DNA of 49,579 bases from Ectothiorhodospiraceae bacterium WFHF3C12 (GCA_013519935.1 JACDUA010000011.1:1-49579); one strand, 5' to 3'; counted from the first letter of the stretch, positions 37,556 through 45,805 are shown. Notes: generated from the letters alone by a model not told the origin. Program-made: numbers and translations.

Positions 37556-39532
37556 GTGGAGAAGCTGGAAGACGTCCTGATACTCCTGACGGCTTCGGTA
37601 CTGGTGGTTGCCGTATTCCGGCGGCTCTATCTGCCGCCCATCATCGGCTACCTGTGCGTCGGCGTCGTCCTGGGCCCGTCCGTGACGGGCCTGCTTGGCG
37701 GTGTGGAGGACGTCCGGCTGCTGGCCGAGTTCGGCGTCGTATTCCTGCTCTTCACCATCGGCCTGGAGTTCTCCCTGCCCCAGCTCATTGCCATGCGGAT
37801 GACCGTGATGGGCCTGGGCGGCGCCCAGGTGCTGATCACCAGCGTCGTGACCGGCGCCGTCGCGTATGCCATCGGCGCGAGCTGGCAGAGCGCGATCGTC
37901 GTCGGCGGCGCGCTGGCGCTCTCATCAACGGCGCTGGTTACCAAGCAGCTGACCGAGCAATTCGAGGTGCATACCCGGCACGGCCGCAACGCCGTGGGCG
38001 TGCTGCTGTTCCAGGATCTCGCCGTGGTACCCCTGCTGGTTATCATCCCCATCCTCGCCTCGGGGGATCCCGAAAGACTTGGCGCCATGCTCGCCTGGGC
38101 GATCCTCAAGGGCCTGGGCGCGTTCCTGGCCATGCTGCTCATCGGTCGGTGGGCGCTGCGCCCGCTGTTCCACGAAGTGGCGGCGGCACGCTCCACCGAG
38201 CTGTTCACCCTGGCCGTGCTCCTGGTGGCGTTGACCGCCGCCTGGGCCACCCACCTGGCCGGGCTCTCACTGGCGCTGGGGGCTTTCCTCGCCGGAGTCA
38301 TGCTCGGCGAGACCGAGTACCGGCACCAGATCGAGGCGGACATCCGCCCGTTCCGGGACATCCTGCTCGGCCTGTTCTTCATCAGCGTCGGCATGCTGCT
38401 GGACCTCGCGGAGCTCGCGGCAACCTGGTACTGGGTGGTGCTCGCACTGGCCGGACTGGTTCTGTTCAAGGGGGCCGTCATCTACGCCGTGGTCCGGCTC
38501 TTCGGCGAGGACCGCCGGGTCGCGGCGCGCACGGCCATCGTGCTGGCCCAGGGCGGTGAGTTCGGCTTCGCCGTGCTCTCCCTGGCCCTGCCGGTCGGCG
38601 TGGTCGGCGAAACAGCCGCCCAGGTGGTGCTGGCGGCCATCGTACTGAGCATGGTGCTGGCGCCCGTCCTGATCCGGCACAACGAGGGCGCGGCCCACCG
38701 GCTGGCCCGGGCGGGTTTCGCAAGCCACGGCCCCGGTGCGGCGGCGGCGGTGCGCCAGCTTGCCGAGCCGCTGACCGACCATGTGGTGATCTGCGGCTAC
38801 GGGCGGACGGGTCAGAACGTCGCCCGCTTTCTGGAGAACGAGGGCATTCCGTACCTGGCACTGGACCTGGACCCGGCGCGGGTGCGCGAAGCCCAGGCCG
38901 CCGGTGAGCGGGTGCAGTTCGGCGATGCCACTCACCGAGAGATCCTAGAGGCCACCGGCCTTGGGAACGCGCGGCTGCTGGTACTGACCTTCGAGGACCC
39001 CCAGGCGGCGCTGAAGGTCCTGCGCCACGCCCGCGAGCAGCGCCCCGACATACCGGTGACCGTGCGCACCCGGGACGACGTCTACCTGGAGCGTTTCCGC
39101 GAGGAAGGCGCGACGGAGATCGTTCCCGAGACCCTGGAGGCCAGCCTGATGCTCGCTTCCCACACCCTGGCCATGCTGGAGGTTCCGCTGTCGCGGGTCT
39201 TTCGCTACGTCCGCGAGGTCCGGGCCGACCGTTACAGGGTATTGAAAAGCTACTTCCATGGCCGCGAGCGTCAGGACCCACAGAAGCTGGCGCGGTTTCG
39301 CGAGCAGCTGCACGCGGTGACACTCCCCGAGGAGGCCCATGCCGTTGGGCGCCAGCTGGCGGAGCTTGACCTGGAGGGCCTGGGCGTCACCGTCACAGCG
39401 GTACGACGAGGCGGGATCCGCGGTCCGCAGCCGGAACCCGAGACGGTTCTGATTTCGGGGGACGTGCTGGTGCTGTACGGCGTGCCCGAGGCCCTGGAAC
39501 GGGCCGAGAGCGTATTGCTCACGGGACAGTGA
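37556..39532 (+). CDS. Kef/YbaL-type monovalent cation:proton antiporter with RCK domain
   Basis: About 658 residues from a GTG at 37556, with AAGAGG upstream (VEKLEDVLILLTASVLVVAVFRRLYLPPIIGYLCVGVVLGP). The CPA2 membrane domain (about 1-385, 12-13 helices) shows FLLFTIGLEFS, ALSSTALVTKQL and the AFLAGVMLGETEYRHQIEADIRPFRDILLGLFFISVGM signature. It is followed by a TrkA-N/RCK domain at about 408-525 (HVVICGYGRTGQNVARFLENEGIPYLALDLDP) and a TrkA-C-like domain at about 570-655. It would exchange K+ or Na+ for protons under nucleotide control. No KefF/KefG ancillary gene is nearby. Confidence 0.92.
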   Translation: MEKLEDVLILLTASVLVVAVFRRLYLPPIIGYLCVGVVLGPSVTGLLGGVEDVRLLAEFGVVFLLFTIGLEFSLPQLIAMRMTVMGLGGAQVLITSVVTGAVAYAIGASWQSAIVVGGALALSSTALVTKQLTEQFEVHTRHGRNAVGVLLFQDLAVVPLLVIIPILASGDPERLGAMLAWAILKGLGAFLAMLLIGRWALRPLFHEVAAARSTELFTLAVLLVALTAAWATHLAGLSLALGAFLAGVMLGETEYRHQIEADIRPFRDILLGLFFISVGMLLDLAELAATWYWVVLALAGLVLFKGAVIYAVVRLFGEDRRVAARTAIVLAQGGEFGFAVLSLALPVGVVGETAAQVVLAAIVLSMVLAPVLIRHNEGAAHRLARAGFASHGPGAAAAVRQLAEPLTDHVVICGYGRTGQNVARFLENEGIPYLALDLDPARVREAQAAGERVQFGDATHREILEATGLGNARLLVLTFEDPQAALKVLRHAREQRPDIPVTVRTRDDVYLERFREEGATEIVPETLEASLMLASHTLAMLEVPLSRVFRYVREVRADRYRVLKSYFHGRERQDPQKLARFREQLHAVTLPEEAHAVGRQLAELDLEGLGVTVTAVRRGGIRGPQPEPETVLISGDVLVLYGVPEALERAESVLLTGQ

Positions 39533-39720
39533 TTATGGCCTCACGCCAAGGCGTCGAGCTTGATGTGACGCCAATGCCGGCTCTGGCCCGTATCGTTGAA
39601 CGACGCCACCCGAAGCGGCGGAAGACGCAGCGGCTGGTGGATTGCGGCTGCCGCCTGATCCATCTTACAGGCTCTGCCCTGGCTCACCCTGTATGGCGCT
39701 TCGCGCCTTTGCGTGAGGCA
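39533..39720. other. Non-coding gap between antiporter and cytochrome c5 genes
   Basis: 188 bases. A 60-codon minus-strand frame (39541-39723) exists, but it has no ribosome site and looks like chance. The sequence has no recognisable hairpin apart from the cytochrome terminator that follows. Confidence 0.4.
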
Positions 39721-39746
39721 CAAAAAACCCCGGTCGTGCCGGGGTT
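39721..39746 (-). terminator. Terminator of the cytochrome c5 gene
   Basis: Read leftward: ACCCCGG / CCGGGGT stem with a five-base loop, then a run of six T (A-run at 39722-39727). It lies 26 bases after the stop codon. Confidence 0.88.
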
Positions 39747-39771
39747 CTGGCGGGCGGCACGGCGTACACCG

Positions 39772-40263
39772 CTACTCGCCAAGCTGAACGCCGCTCTCCT
39801 CGGCCATGTGGATGACGGCCTTGCGGATCTCGTCCTCGCTGGCCGAGCCACTCTGGGCCGGCATGTTGCCAAAGCCGTTGACGGAATGGTCCACGAGGGT
39901 CGCAAGCCCCTTGTCGGCGCGCTCGGCCCACGCCTGCTCGTCACCGATCTGCGGTGCGTTCTGGAAATCGTTGGCATGGCACGCGGCGCACACGGCCTGG
40001 GTGACTTCCTGGCCGGAGCGCGGCTCTGCGGGCTCCTGGGGCGCCGCCTGGGCGATCTCCGGCATGGGCTCGCCGGAGACACGAACCTGCCCGACCGGTT
40101 CCAGACGCTGGGCGGTTCGTTCCTCGATAAGCTCGGCGTAGTCCTGGTCCTCGTCACCCACCGTCATGCTGGCGACGACGATGAGGAAAATCGTCAGGAC
40201 CACCAGAAAAATAATGACTCCGACGAAGGTCTTGATGAACGCCTGATCTTGTTCCCGACTCAC
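39772..40263 (-). CDS. Membrane-anchored cytochrome c5-type monohaem protein
   Basis: A 163-residue protein from a GTG at 40263 (VSREQDQAFIKTFVGVIIFLVVLTIFLIVVASM) with GGGGGA upstream. One uncleaved N-terminal membrane helix (about 10-33) anchors a Pro/Glu-rich linker. The c-type domain carries the haem motif CAACH (Cys92, Cys95, His96) and the axial Met in GNMPAQSG (Met134), matching the c5 family. A periplasmic electron carrier, probably delivering electrons to a terminal oxidase or reductase. Monocistronic, with its own terminator and a TATACT promoter word upstream. Confidence 0.92.
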   Translation of the reverse strand: MSREQDQAFIKTFVGVIIFLVVLTIFLIVVASMTVGDEDQDYAELIEERTAQRLEPVGQVRVSGEPMPEIAQAAPQEPAEPRSGQEVTQAVCAACHANDFQNAPQIGDEQAWAERADKGLATLVDHSVNGFGNMPAQSGSASEDEIRKAVIHMAEESGVQLGE

Positions 40264-40472
40264 CGCGGTCCCCCGAATCTGCTGACATGCCTGACGGCCG
40301 GCACGAGGCCAGCCGCCGAATGAATTCCGTGATGGTGCCGCTGACGCAGCCCGGACCCGCAAACTTCACCCTTCCGCGTTGCGGTCCCGGATGGCAGCCC
40401 TCTCCACGCCCTTGCTTCACTACCCGGACAGACTCGCGGGCGCGTATAACGGCTGGTTACAACGAGGTGCAG

Positions 40473-40501
40473 AGTATAGCGACATTGCCGGCAGGCGAAA
40501 A
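40473..40501 (-). promoter_or_regulatory. Candidate promoter of the cytochrome c5 gene
   Basis: Read leftward: TTTTCG (40496-40501), a 17-base spacer and TATACT (40473-40478). The -10 is strong (5 of 6), the -35 weak (3 of 6). It gives a leader of about 200 bases before the GTG. Confidence 0.35.
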
Positions 40502-40522
40502 CTACCCGTCGCGCAACGGGTT
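40497..40522 (-). terminator. Candidate terminator of the urt operon after urtE
   Basis: Read leftward: ACCCGT (40516-40521) and ACGGGT (40504-40509) form a six-base stem followed by AGTTTT. It lies about 20 bases after the urtE stop and overlaps the possible -35 box of the next gene. Confidence 0.5.
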
Positions 40523-40541
40523 CTGCGCGCGGCCCGGTCCG

Positions 40542-41231
40542 TCACACGGTCAGATGGTTCTTGACCAGCTCGTCACTGAGCTCACCCATGGCCCCGGTCG
40601 CCATGACTCGCCCGCGATCCAGGATCGTGAAGTTGTCCGCTACCCGCCTGGCGAACGGCAGCTTCTGTTCCACGAGCAGCACGGTCAGTCCCTGCTCGCG
40701 GTTGAGCCGGCGAATGATGTCGCCGATCTCGCGCACGATATTGGGCTGGATGCCCTCGGTGGGCTCGTCCAGGATCAGCAGCTTGGGCTCCAGGCACAGG
40801 GCCCGGCCAATGGCGAGCTGCTGCTGCTGCCCGCCGGAGAGGTCGCCGCCCCGGCGATGGCGCATCTCCCGCAGAACCGGGAATAGCTCGTGGACGATGG
40901 ACGGGATATCCCGGCCACCGATAGACGTGCGCGCCAGCCGCAGGTTCTCCTCGACGCTGAGCAACGGGAAGATCTCCCGGCCCTGGGGCACATAGCCGAT
41001 GCCGGCGCGGGCCCGTGCCTCCGGCGTGCGCTTCTGTATGGCTTGCCCGTCGAAGCGGATCTCCCCGGAGGCCGCGGGCAGCATGCCCATGACGGTCTTC
41101 AGCGTCGTGGTCTTGCCGACCCCGTTGCGCCCCATCAGACAGGTGCAGGACCCGGTGGGCACGTCCAGGTCCACGTCCCAGAGCGTGTGGCTCTCGCCGT
41201 AATACTGGTTCAGTCCGCTGATGGACAGCAT
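40542..41231 (-). CDS. urtE: Urea ABC transporter ATPase UrtE
   Basis: A 229-residue ATPase of the high-affinity urea importer. Typical UrtE sequence: MLSISGLNQYYGESHTLWDVDLDVPTGSCTCLMGRNGVGKTTTLKTVMG, Walker A GRNGVGKTTT, VPQGREIFPLLSVEENL, signature LSGGQQQQLAIG and Walker B LLILDEPTEGIQPN. The last gene of urtBCDE in order, but separated from urtD by 420 bases of repeats instead of the usual few bases. Whether it is still cotranscribed is therefore unclear. Confidence 0.96.
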   Translation of the reverse strand: MLSISGLNQYYGESHTLWDVDLDVPTGSCTCLMGRNGVGKTTTLKTVMGMLPAASGEIRFDGQAIQKRTPEARARAGIGYVPQGREIFPLLSVEENLRLARTSIGGRDIPSIVHELFPVLREMRHRRGGDLSGGQQQQLAIGRALCLEPKLLILDEPTEGIQPNIVREIGDIIRRLNREQGLTVLLVEQKLPFARRVADNFTILDRGRVMATGAMGELSDELVKNHLTV

Positions 41232-41254
41232 TGCCGGTCTCCTAAACCCTTATT

Positions 41255-41645
41255 CCAGCCACAGATGAACACGGATAGACACCGATTCTGGTACTTTTCC
41301 GCCGTGGGCCACTCCGGCAGAGGGGCTTGTCGAAGCCCGCGTGGGAGTGGCGTCCTCGCCGCGATTCCCTGGCGGCCCATTCGCGGCCAGGGGCCGCTCC
41401 TACAGCGGGGCCGTGGGAGCGCCGACCCCGGCGCGAACGGATCGAGTGCCGTATTCCGTCCATTCGCGGCGACGTCGCCGCTCCCACGCGGGCCTCGACA
41501 GGCCGAGTCGTAGGAGCGGCCCCTGGCCGCGAATGGCCGGTGTTCAGCACCCTGCCCAACCGGAGCCGTCGCGCCTCGCGGCGCTCCTGCCCGTGCCCGT
41601 CCGCCCTCAGGGAATCCGTGTCCATCCGTGTTCATCTGTGGCTAA
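41255..41645. repeat. Repeat cluster D: best-preserved inverted-arm REP composite, inside the urt operon
   Basis: Left arm 41255-41287 starts with CCAGCCACAGATGAACACGG. Right arm 41613-41645 is its inverse; 29 of 33 positions agree. Between the arms are six REP-like hairpins: about 41340-41370, 41380-41405 (CGCGGCCAGGGGCCGCTCCTAC), 41409-41440, 41463-41493, 41509-41540 (GTAGGAGCGGCC..GGCCGCGAA) and a degenerate one at 41566-41590. There is no gene. It fills the gap between urtD and urtE. Confidence 0.9.
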
Positions 41646-41651
41646 ACGAAC

Positions 41652-42488
41652 TCATTCGCCCAGGTACACCTCGACCACCTTCGGATCATTCTGCACCTGG
41701 TCCATGGTGCCCTCGGCCAGGACGCTACCCTGGTGGAGCACCGTCACCTGGCGGGCAATGGAGCGCACGAACTCCATGTCGTGCTCCACCACCACCACGG
41801 AGTGTTTGCCCGCCAGGCCGGTGAGCAGCTCGGCCGTGCGGTCCATCTCCTGGTGGGTCATACCCGCCACGGGTTCGTCCACCAGCAGCAGCCGCGGGTT
41901 CTGCATCAGCAGCATGCCGATCTCCAGCCACTGCTTCTGACCGTGCGAGAGCTGCCCCGCGGCCTGGTACGCCTCGGCCGTCAGGCCGATGGTTTCCAGC
42001 GCTTCCTCGATGCGGCCGCGCTGCTCGCCGGAGAGCCGCGCCAGCAGGGTCGGCCACACCCGCTTGTCCGCCGCCATGGCCAGCTCCAAGTTCTCCAGCA
42101 CCGAGTGGTTCTGGAACACGGTGGGTTTCTGGAACTTCCGGCCGATGCCGCCACTGGCGATCTCGGTCTCGTCGAGCCGCAGCAGATCGATGCGCTGGCC
42201 GAACCAGACCCGGCCCTGCTCGGGCCGGGTGCGGCCGGTGATAACGTCCATCATGGTGGTCTTGCCGGCACCGTTGGGCCCGATGATGCAGCGCAGCTCG
42301 CCGTCGTCCACGTACAGGGTCAGCTCGTCGAGGGCCCTGAAACCGTCGAAGCTGACGGTCACGTCCTCGACGTAAAGAATCGGCCCGTGGCTGGTGTCCA
42401 GCCGCTGCGAGAAGTCGGCGCTGGGCATCATCCAGTCGAAGACGCGATCCCGGCGCATGGTCTCCCGGGTCTGTTCGAGCATGCTCAT
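41652..42488 (-). CDS. urtD: Urea ABC transporter ATPase UrtD
   Basis: A 278-residue ATPase. Its ATG at 42488 overlaps the urtC stop (ATGA), so the longer open frame upstream is a shadow. UrtD-type N-tail MSMLEQTRETMRRDRVFDWMMP, then ILYVEDVTVSFDGFRALDELTLYVDDGELRCIIGPNGAGKTTMMDVITG (Walker A), GIGRKFQKPTVFQNHSVLENLELAM, signature region LSHGQKQWLEIGMLL, Walker B LLLVDEPVAGM and H-loop VVEHDMEFVRSIA. Its stop lies only seven bases from the right arm of repeat cluster D. Confidence 0.96.
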   Translation of the reverse strand: MSMLEQTRETMRRDRVFDWMMPSADFSQRLDTSHGPILYVEDVTVSFDGFRALDELTLYVDDGELRCIIGPNGAGKTTMMDVITGRTRPEQGRVWFGQRIDLLRLDETEIASGGIGRKFQKPTVFQNHSVLENLELAMAADKRVWPTLLARLSGEQRGRIEEALETIGLTAEAYQAAGQLSHGQKQWLEIGMLLMQNPRLLLVDEPVAGMTHQEMDRTAELLTGLAGKHSVVVVEHDMEFVRSIARQVTVLHQGSVLAEGTMDQVQNDPKVVEVYLGE

Positions 42489-43639
42489 GAGCCTGCTTCC
42501 TTCTTGTCCTTGCGGCGGCGGATGAGGCCGACTATGCCCCGGGGCAGGAACACGGTGACCACCACGAACAGCGCGCCCAGGGCGAAGGTCCAGCCCTCGG
42601 GCCAGACGCCGGTGAACACGGTCTGGGCATAGTTCACCAGGACGCCGCCGCCGGCCGCGCCGAACAGGGTCCCGCGGCCACCGACCGCCACCCAAACCAC
42701 CACCTCGATGGAATTGAGCGGCGAGAACTCGCTGGGATTGATGATGCCCACCTGGGGCACGTAAAGGGCCCCCGCCACTCCCGCGAGCATGGCGGAGACA
42801 GTCCAGACCCAGACCTTGTAACGGTCCACCCGGTAGCCGATGGATCGCACCCGCGGTTCGGCGTCCCGTACGGCGGTGACCACGCGCCCGAGCTTGGAGC
42901 CGACGATGAACCGGCAAAGCACGTACGCGACGCCCAGGGCGATGACCGAGGCCATGAACAGCGCCAGGCGGGTCCCGTCGGCCTGCAGGTCGTAGCCGAG
43001 AATGTCCTTGAAATCAGTCAGGCCGTTGTTGCCGCCAAAGCCCATTTCGTTGCGGAAGAAAGCCAGCATCAGCGCATAGGTCATGGCCTGGCTGATGATG
43101 GACAGGTACACCCCGGTCACCCGCGAACGGAAGGCCAGCCACCCGAATACGAAACCCAGCATGCCCGGGGCGAGCAGCACCATGAGCATGGCGAACCAGA
43201 ATATGTCGAAGCCGTACCAGTACCAGGGCAGCGACTCCCAGTTGAGGAATACCATGAAGTCCGGCAGCACCGGGTCGCCGTAGACGCCCCGGGTGCCGAT
43301 CTGGCGCATCAGGTACATGCCCATGGCGTAGCCGCCCAGGGCGAAGAACGCCCCGTGCCCCAGGCTGAGGATGCCGCAGAAGCCCCAGACCAGATCCACG
43401 GACATCGCCAGCAGCGCGAAACACAGGTATTTACCCAGCAGGGTGACCGTGTAGGTGGGCACATGCAGCGCCGAGCCCGGCTCGGTGAGGAGGTTCAGCG
43501 CCGGCACCAGGATACCCACGGCCAGCAGCACGCCCAGGAAGATCTTGCCGCCGGTGTCGCCGTAAAGGATGCCACTCAGGCCACCGCGCATGACCGGACG
43601 TTCGCTTGCGGCCACACTGTTTACCGTCTCTGTCGTCAT
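42485..43639 (-). CDS. urtC: Urea ABC transporter permease UrtC
   Basis: A 384-residue inner-membrane permease with about ten helices. UrtC hallmarks: YLCFALLAMSVDLVWGFCGILSLGHGAFFALGGYAMGMYLM, then VFLNWESLPWYWYGFDIFWFAM and AVRDAEPRVRSIGYRVDRYKVWVWTVSAMLAGVAGALYVPQVGIINPSEFSPLNSIE. Translationally coupled to urtD by an ATGA overlap. A 163-base gap to urtB holds a mini inverted-repeat element. Confidence 0.96.
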   Translation of the reverse strand: MTTETVNSVAASERPVMRGGLSGILYGDTGGKIFLGVLLAVGILVPALNLLTEPGSALHVPTYTVTLLGKYLCFALLAMSVDLVWGFCGILSLGHGAFFALGGYAMGMYLMRQIGTRGVYGDPVLPDFMVFLNWESLPWYWYGFDIFWFAMLMVLLAPGMLGFVFGWLAFRSRVTGVYLSIISQAMTYALMLAFFRNEMGFGGNNGLTDFKDILGYDLQADGTRLALFMASVIALGVAYVLCRFIVGSKLGRVVTAVRDAEPRVRSIGYRVDRYKVWVWTVSAMLAGVAGALYVPQVGIINPSEFSPLNSIEVVVWVAVGGRGTLFGAAGGGVLVNYAQTVFTGVWPEGWTFALGALFVVVTVFLPRGIVGLIRRRKDKKEAGS

Positions 43640-43683
43640 ACAGATGCCCCAGTTTTGACCGCCGGCCCGAAGGACACGGCCGA

Positions 43684-43776
43684 TAGCCGCGAGATGGACG
43701 CGAATCCCCCGCGAAATGGCTTTGCAGGGAGCGAAATCCCCGTTTCGCGTTCATTTCGCGTGGATCTCGCGGCTGA
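43684..43776. repeat. Mini inverted-repeat element between urtC and urtB
   Basis: Arm TAGCCGCGAGATGGACGCGAA at 43684-43704 (written here in full at 21 positions only by its key parts AGCCGCGAGAT and ACGCGAA) faces its inverse TTCGCGTGGATCTCGCGGCT at 43755-43774, with two mismatches. This is a variant of the arms of clusters A-D, only 93 bases overall and without a REP hairpin inside. Confidence 0.7.
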
Positions 43777-43802
43777 AAGAAGGATTTCCATGATCACCCC
43801 GC

Positions 43803-45410
43803 CTAGCCTTCCGAGGCGGCGCGGCCGCGCTGGGGGAATAGACCCTGCGGGCGCTTCTGGATGAACAGGATGATGAACACCAGCACCAGCACCTTGGCCA
43901 GCACGGCACCCGTGGTCGGCTCCAGGAACTTGTTGAGCACGCCCAGCGACAGGGCCGCCGTCAGGGTGCCGAAGAGGTTGCCGACGCCGCCGAAGACCAC
44001 CACCAGGAAGGAGTCGACGATATAGGCCTGGCCCAGGTTTGGTCCCACGTTGGTGATCTGGGACAGGGCTACCCCACCCAGGCCGGCGATGCCGGCGCCC
44101 AGGCCGAAGGTCATGGCGTCCACCCACTCGCCGCGCACGCCCACGGCCCGGGCCATGCTCCGGTTCTGGGCCACGGCGCGGACCTTCAGCCCGAGGGTGG
44201 TGCGATTCATGATCAATAGCAGGCCGATGAACACCAGCAGGGCGAAGGCGATGATCACCAGCCGGTTCATGGTCAGCGACAGGACCGGATTGATGACGAT
44301 GGAGCCGCTCATCCACTCCGGCGTGGTGACCGACCGGTTCAACGGCGAAAAGACGGTTCTGACGAGCTGCTGCAGGAACAGGCTCACGCCGAAAGTCGCC
44401 AGCAGCGTCTCCAGCGGCCGGCCGTAGAGGAAACGGATCACGCCCCGCTCCAGCGCCACGCCGAAGGCCCCCGCCACGAGGAAGGCCGCCGGCAGCGCCA
44501 CGAACAGGGACAGGCCGATGTGGTTGGGCATCAGCTGCTGGACGACGAAGGTGGTGTAGGCCCCCAGCATCAGGAACTCGCCGTGGGCCATGTTGATGAC
44601 GCCCATCACACCGAAGGTGATGGCGAGGCCGATGGCGGCCAGCAGGAGCACCGAGCCCAGCGACAGGCCGAAGAAGACCTGCTCGAGGCGGTCGTAGAAC
44701 GCGACCCGGGATTCCACCGTCTCCAGCGCGGTGGCCGCCGCCTCCTGGACGGCGGCCGGGTTGTCCTCCTCGCCCGCGGCCTGGCGCAGGGCGTTGCGCG
44801 CCTCGTTCTGCAGGCTCTCGCCCAGTACCTCGACGGCCTCCAGCTGCTGGGCCTCCTCGCCGCTGTCCAGCAACGCCAGCGAGGCGGCCACCCGGAGCGC
44901 GTCGCGGACGCGATCGTTGTCTTCCTTCTCCAGCCGCGCCCGGATCATGGCCACGTCGTCCGGTGCCAGCTCACCATACATGGCCTTGGCGGCCGCCAGT
45001 CGCTCCTCCGGGTCCGGGCTGGCGAGGCGCAGCCGGGCGATGGCCGGCCCCATCTGGCGGCGCATCAGGATATTCACCCGAATCTTCTCGAGACTGCCCG
45101 CCTCGGCAATGGGCTTGCCGCTGGTCGCGTCCACCACCGGGCCCTGACGGTCCTGCTGGATCACGATGCGTCCGTCGGATTGGTGGACGTAGAGGTTGCC
45201 GTCCTTGAGCGCGCTGAGCACCGCTGCCGCCCTGGGATGGCCGGAATCGGCGATCTGCTCGGCCACATCCATCTTGGTGCGGAAGTTTCGCGTGTCGAGC
45301 TCCTGGAGCAGGTCCGAGAAGTCCTCCGCCCCGGCCGGGGCGGCGACCAGGGCGCAGAGCAGCAGCGCCGCCACCACATGAAAGACCTTGACCGCTTTTG
45401 GGGAAATCAC
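43803..45410 (-). CDS. urtB: Urea ABC transporter permease UrtB with N-terminal periplasmic domain
   Basis: A 535-residue protein with a GTG start at 45410 (GGGAG about eight bases upstream). The long form of UrtB: a signal-like helix (VFHVVAALLLCALVAAPAGAEDF), then about 200 residues of HEAT-like helical repeats (DAASGKPIAEAG-like DATSGKPIAEAGSLEKIRVN; LRLASPDPEERLAAAKAMYGELAPDD). The permease part begins near SLGSVLLLAAIGLAITFGVMGVINMAHGEFLMLGAYTTFVVQQLMP and ends FIQKRPQGLFPQRGR. Transports urea with UrtC. Preceded by an apparent sigma-54 promoter at 45485-45500, so urtBCD can be transcribed separately from urtA. Confidence 0.95.
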   Translation of the reverse strand: MISPKAVKVFHVVAALLLCALVAAPAGAEDFSDLLQELDTRNFRTKMDVAEQIADSGHPRAAAVLSALKDGNLYVHQSDGRIVIQQDRQGPVVDATSGKPIAEAGSLEKIRVNILMRRQMGPAIARLRLASPDPEERLAAAKAMYGELAPDDVAMIRARLEKEDNDRVRDALRVAASLALLDSGEEAQQLEAVEVLGESLQNEARNALRQAAGEEDNPAAVQEAAATALETVESRVAFYDRLEQVFFGLSLGSVLLLAAIGLAITFGVMGVINMAHGEFLMLGAYTTFVVQQLMPNHIGLSLFVALPAAFLVAGAFGVALERGVIRFLYGRPLETLLATFGVSLFLQQLVRTVFSPLNRSVTTPEWMSGSIVINPVLSLTMNRLVIIAFALLVFIGLLLIMNRTTLGLKVRAVAQNRSMARAVGVRGEWVDAMTFGLGAGIAGLGGVALSQITNVGPNLGQAYIVDSFLVVVFGGVGNLFGTLTAALSLGVLNKFLEPTTGAVLAKVLVLVFIILFIQKRPQGLFPQRGRAASEG

Positions 45411-45484
45411 ATCGGCGCTCCCGTTGGCCGGGGCGGCATGAGCGCCCCGTAGTGGGTCGTTCCCGGATTCTGGAGCAAAGCGTT

Positions 45485-45500
45485 TGCAGGCACCGTGCCA
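45485..45500 (-). promoter_or_regulatory. Sigma-54 promoter of urtBCD
   Basis: Read leftward: TGGCACGGTGCCTGCA, exact TGGCAC and GG-N10-GC spacing, about 75 bases before the urtB GTG. Confidence 0.78.
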
Positions 45501-45564
45501 GCATGCACGGCGCCTTTGCGTTCAGTGACTTAGCCGGGGCCGTCCCGAAACCGGGAGCAACCGC

Positions 45565-45606
45565 TGCACCAACGGGGAACATACCGGTGCAGACCGGCGC
45601 ACCATC
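45565..45606 (-). promoter_or_regulatory. NtrC-like words upstream of urtB
   Basis: TGCACC at 45565-45570 within TGCACCAACGGGGAACA, GGTGCA at 45586-45591 and GCGCACC at about 45598-45604. They lie roughly 65-105 bases upstream of the -24 box; spacing is imperfect compared with the glnK site. Confidence 0.45.
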
Positions 45607-45689
45607 CCGATGCGGCCCGCTGCCTCCTCGCCCGGACATGTCACCGACGCGCTCGAGCGACTTCCGTGACCGGGGCACTAGGTGGATGC

Positions 45690-45796
45690 TGAGGAATCGC
45701 GGCGGGGACGACGCTTCCACGCGGGCTTCGGCATGCCGAGTCGAAGGAGCGGCCCATGGCCGCGAACCGGATGGGATCTGTATCCATCGGTGGCTG
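45690..45796. repeat. Repeat cluster E: two REP-like units with a single GATGAAC-type arm
   Basis: Degenerate REP units at about 45695-45725 (ATCGCGGCGGGGACGACGCT..) and 45744-45770 (GGAGCGGCCCATGGCCGCGAA), then one arm at about 45767-45796 (GGGATCTGTATCCATCGGTGGCTGAA). No matching left arm was found. Lies between the urtA terminator and the urtB regulatory region; the rest of 45501-45690 shows no gene. Confidence 0.65.
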
Positions 45797-45805
45797 AATA
45801 AAGAA

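Noticed and set aside
39529-40323. 264-codon plus-strand frame over the cytochrome c5 gene
   Set aside because: Antisense to a gene with an intact CAACH haem motif, membrane anchor and terminator; composition is that of a shadow.
43803-44400. UrtB as a fusion of two genes because of its 200-residue N-terminal part
   Set aside because: The long form with a secreted helical N-terminal domain is common for UrtB, so it is not an unusual fusion.
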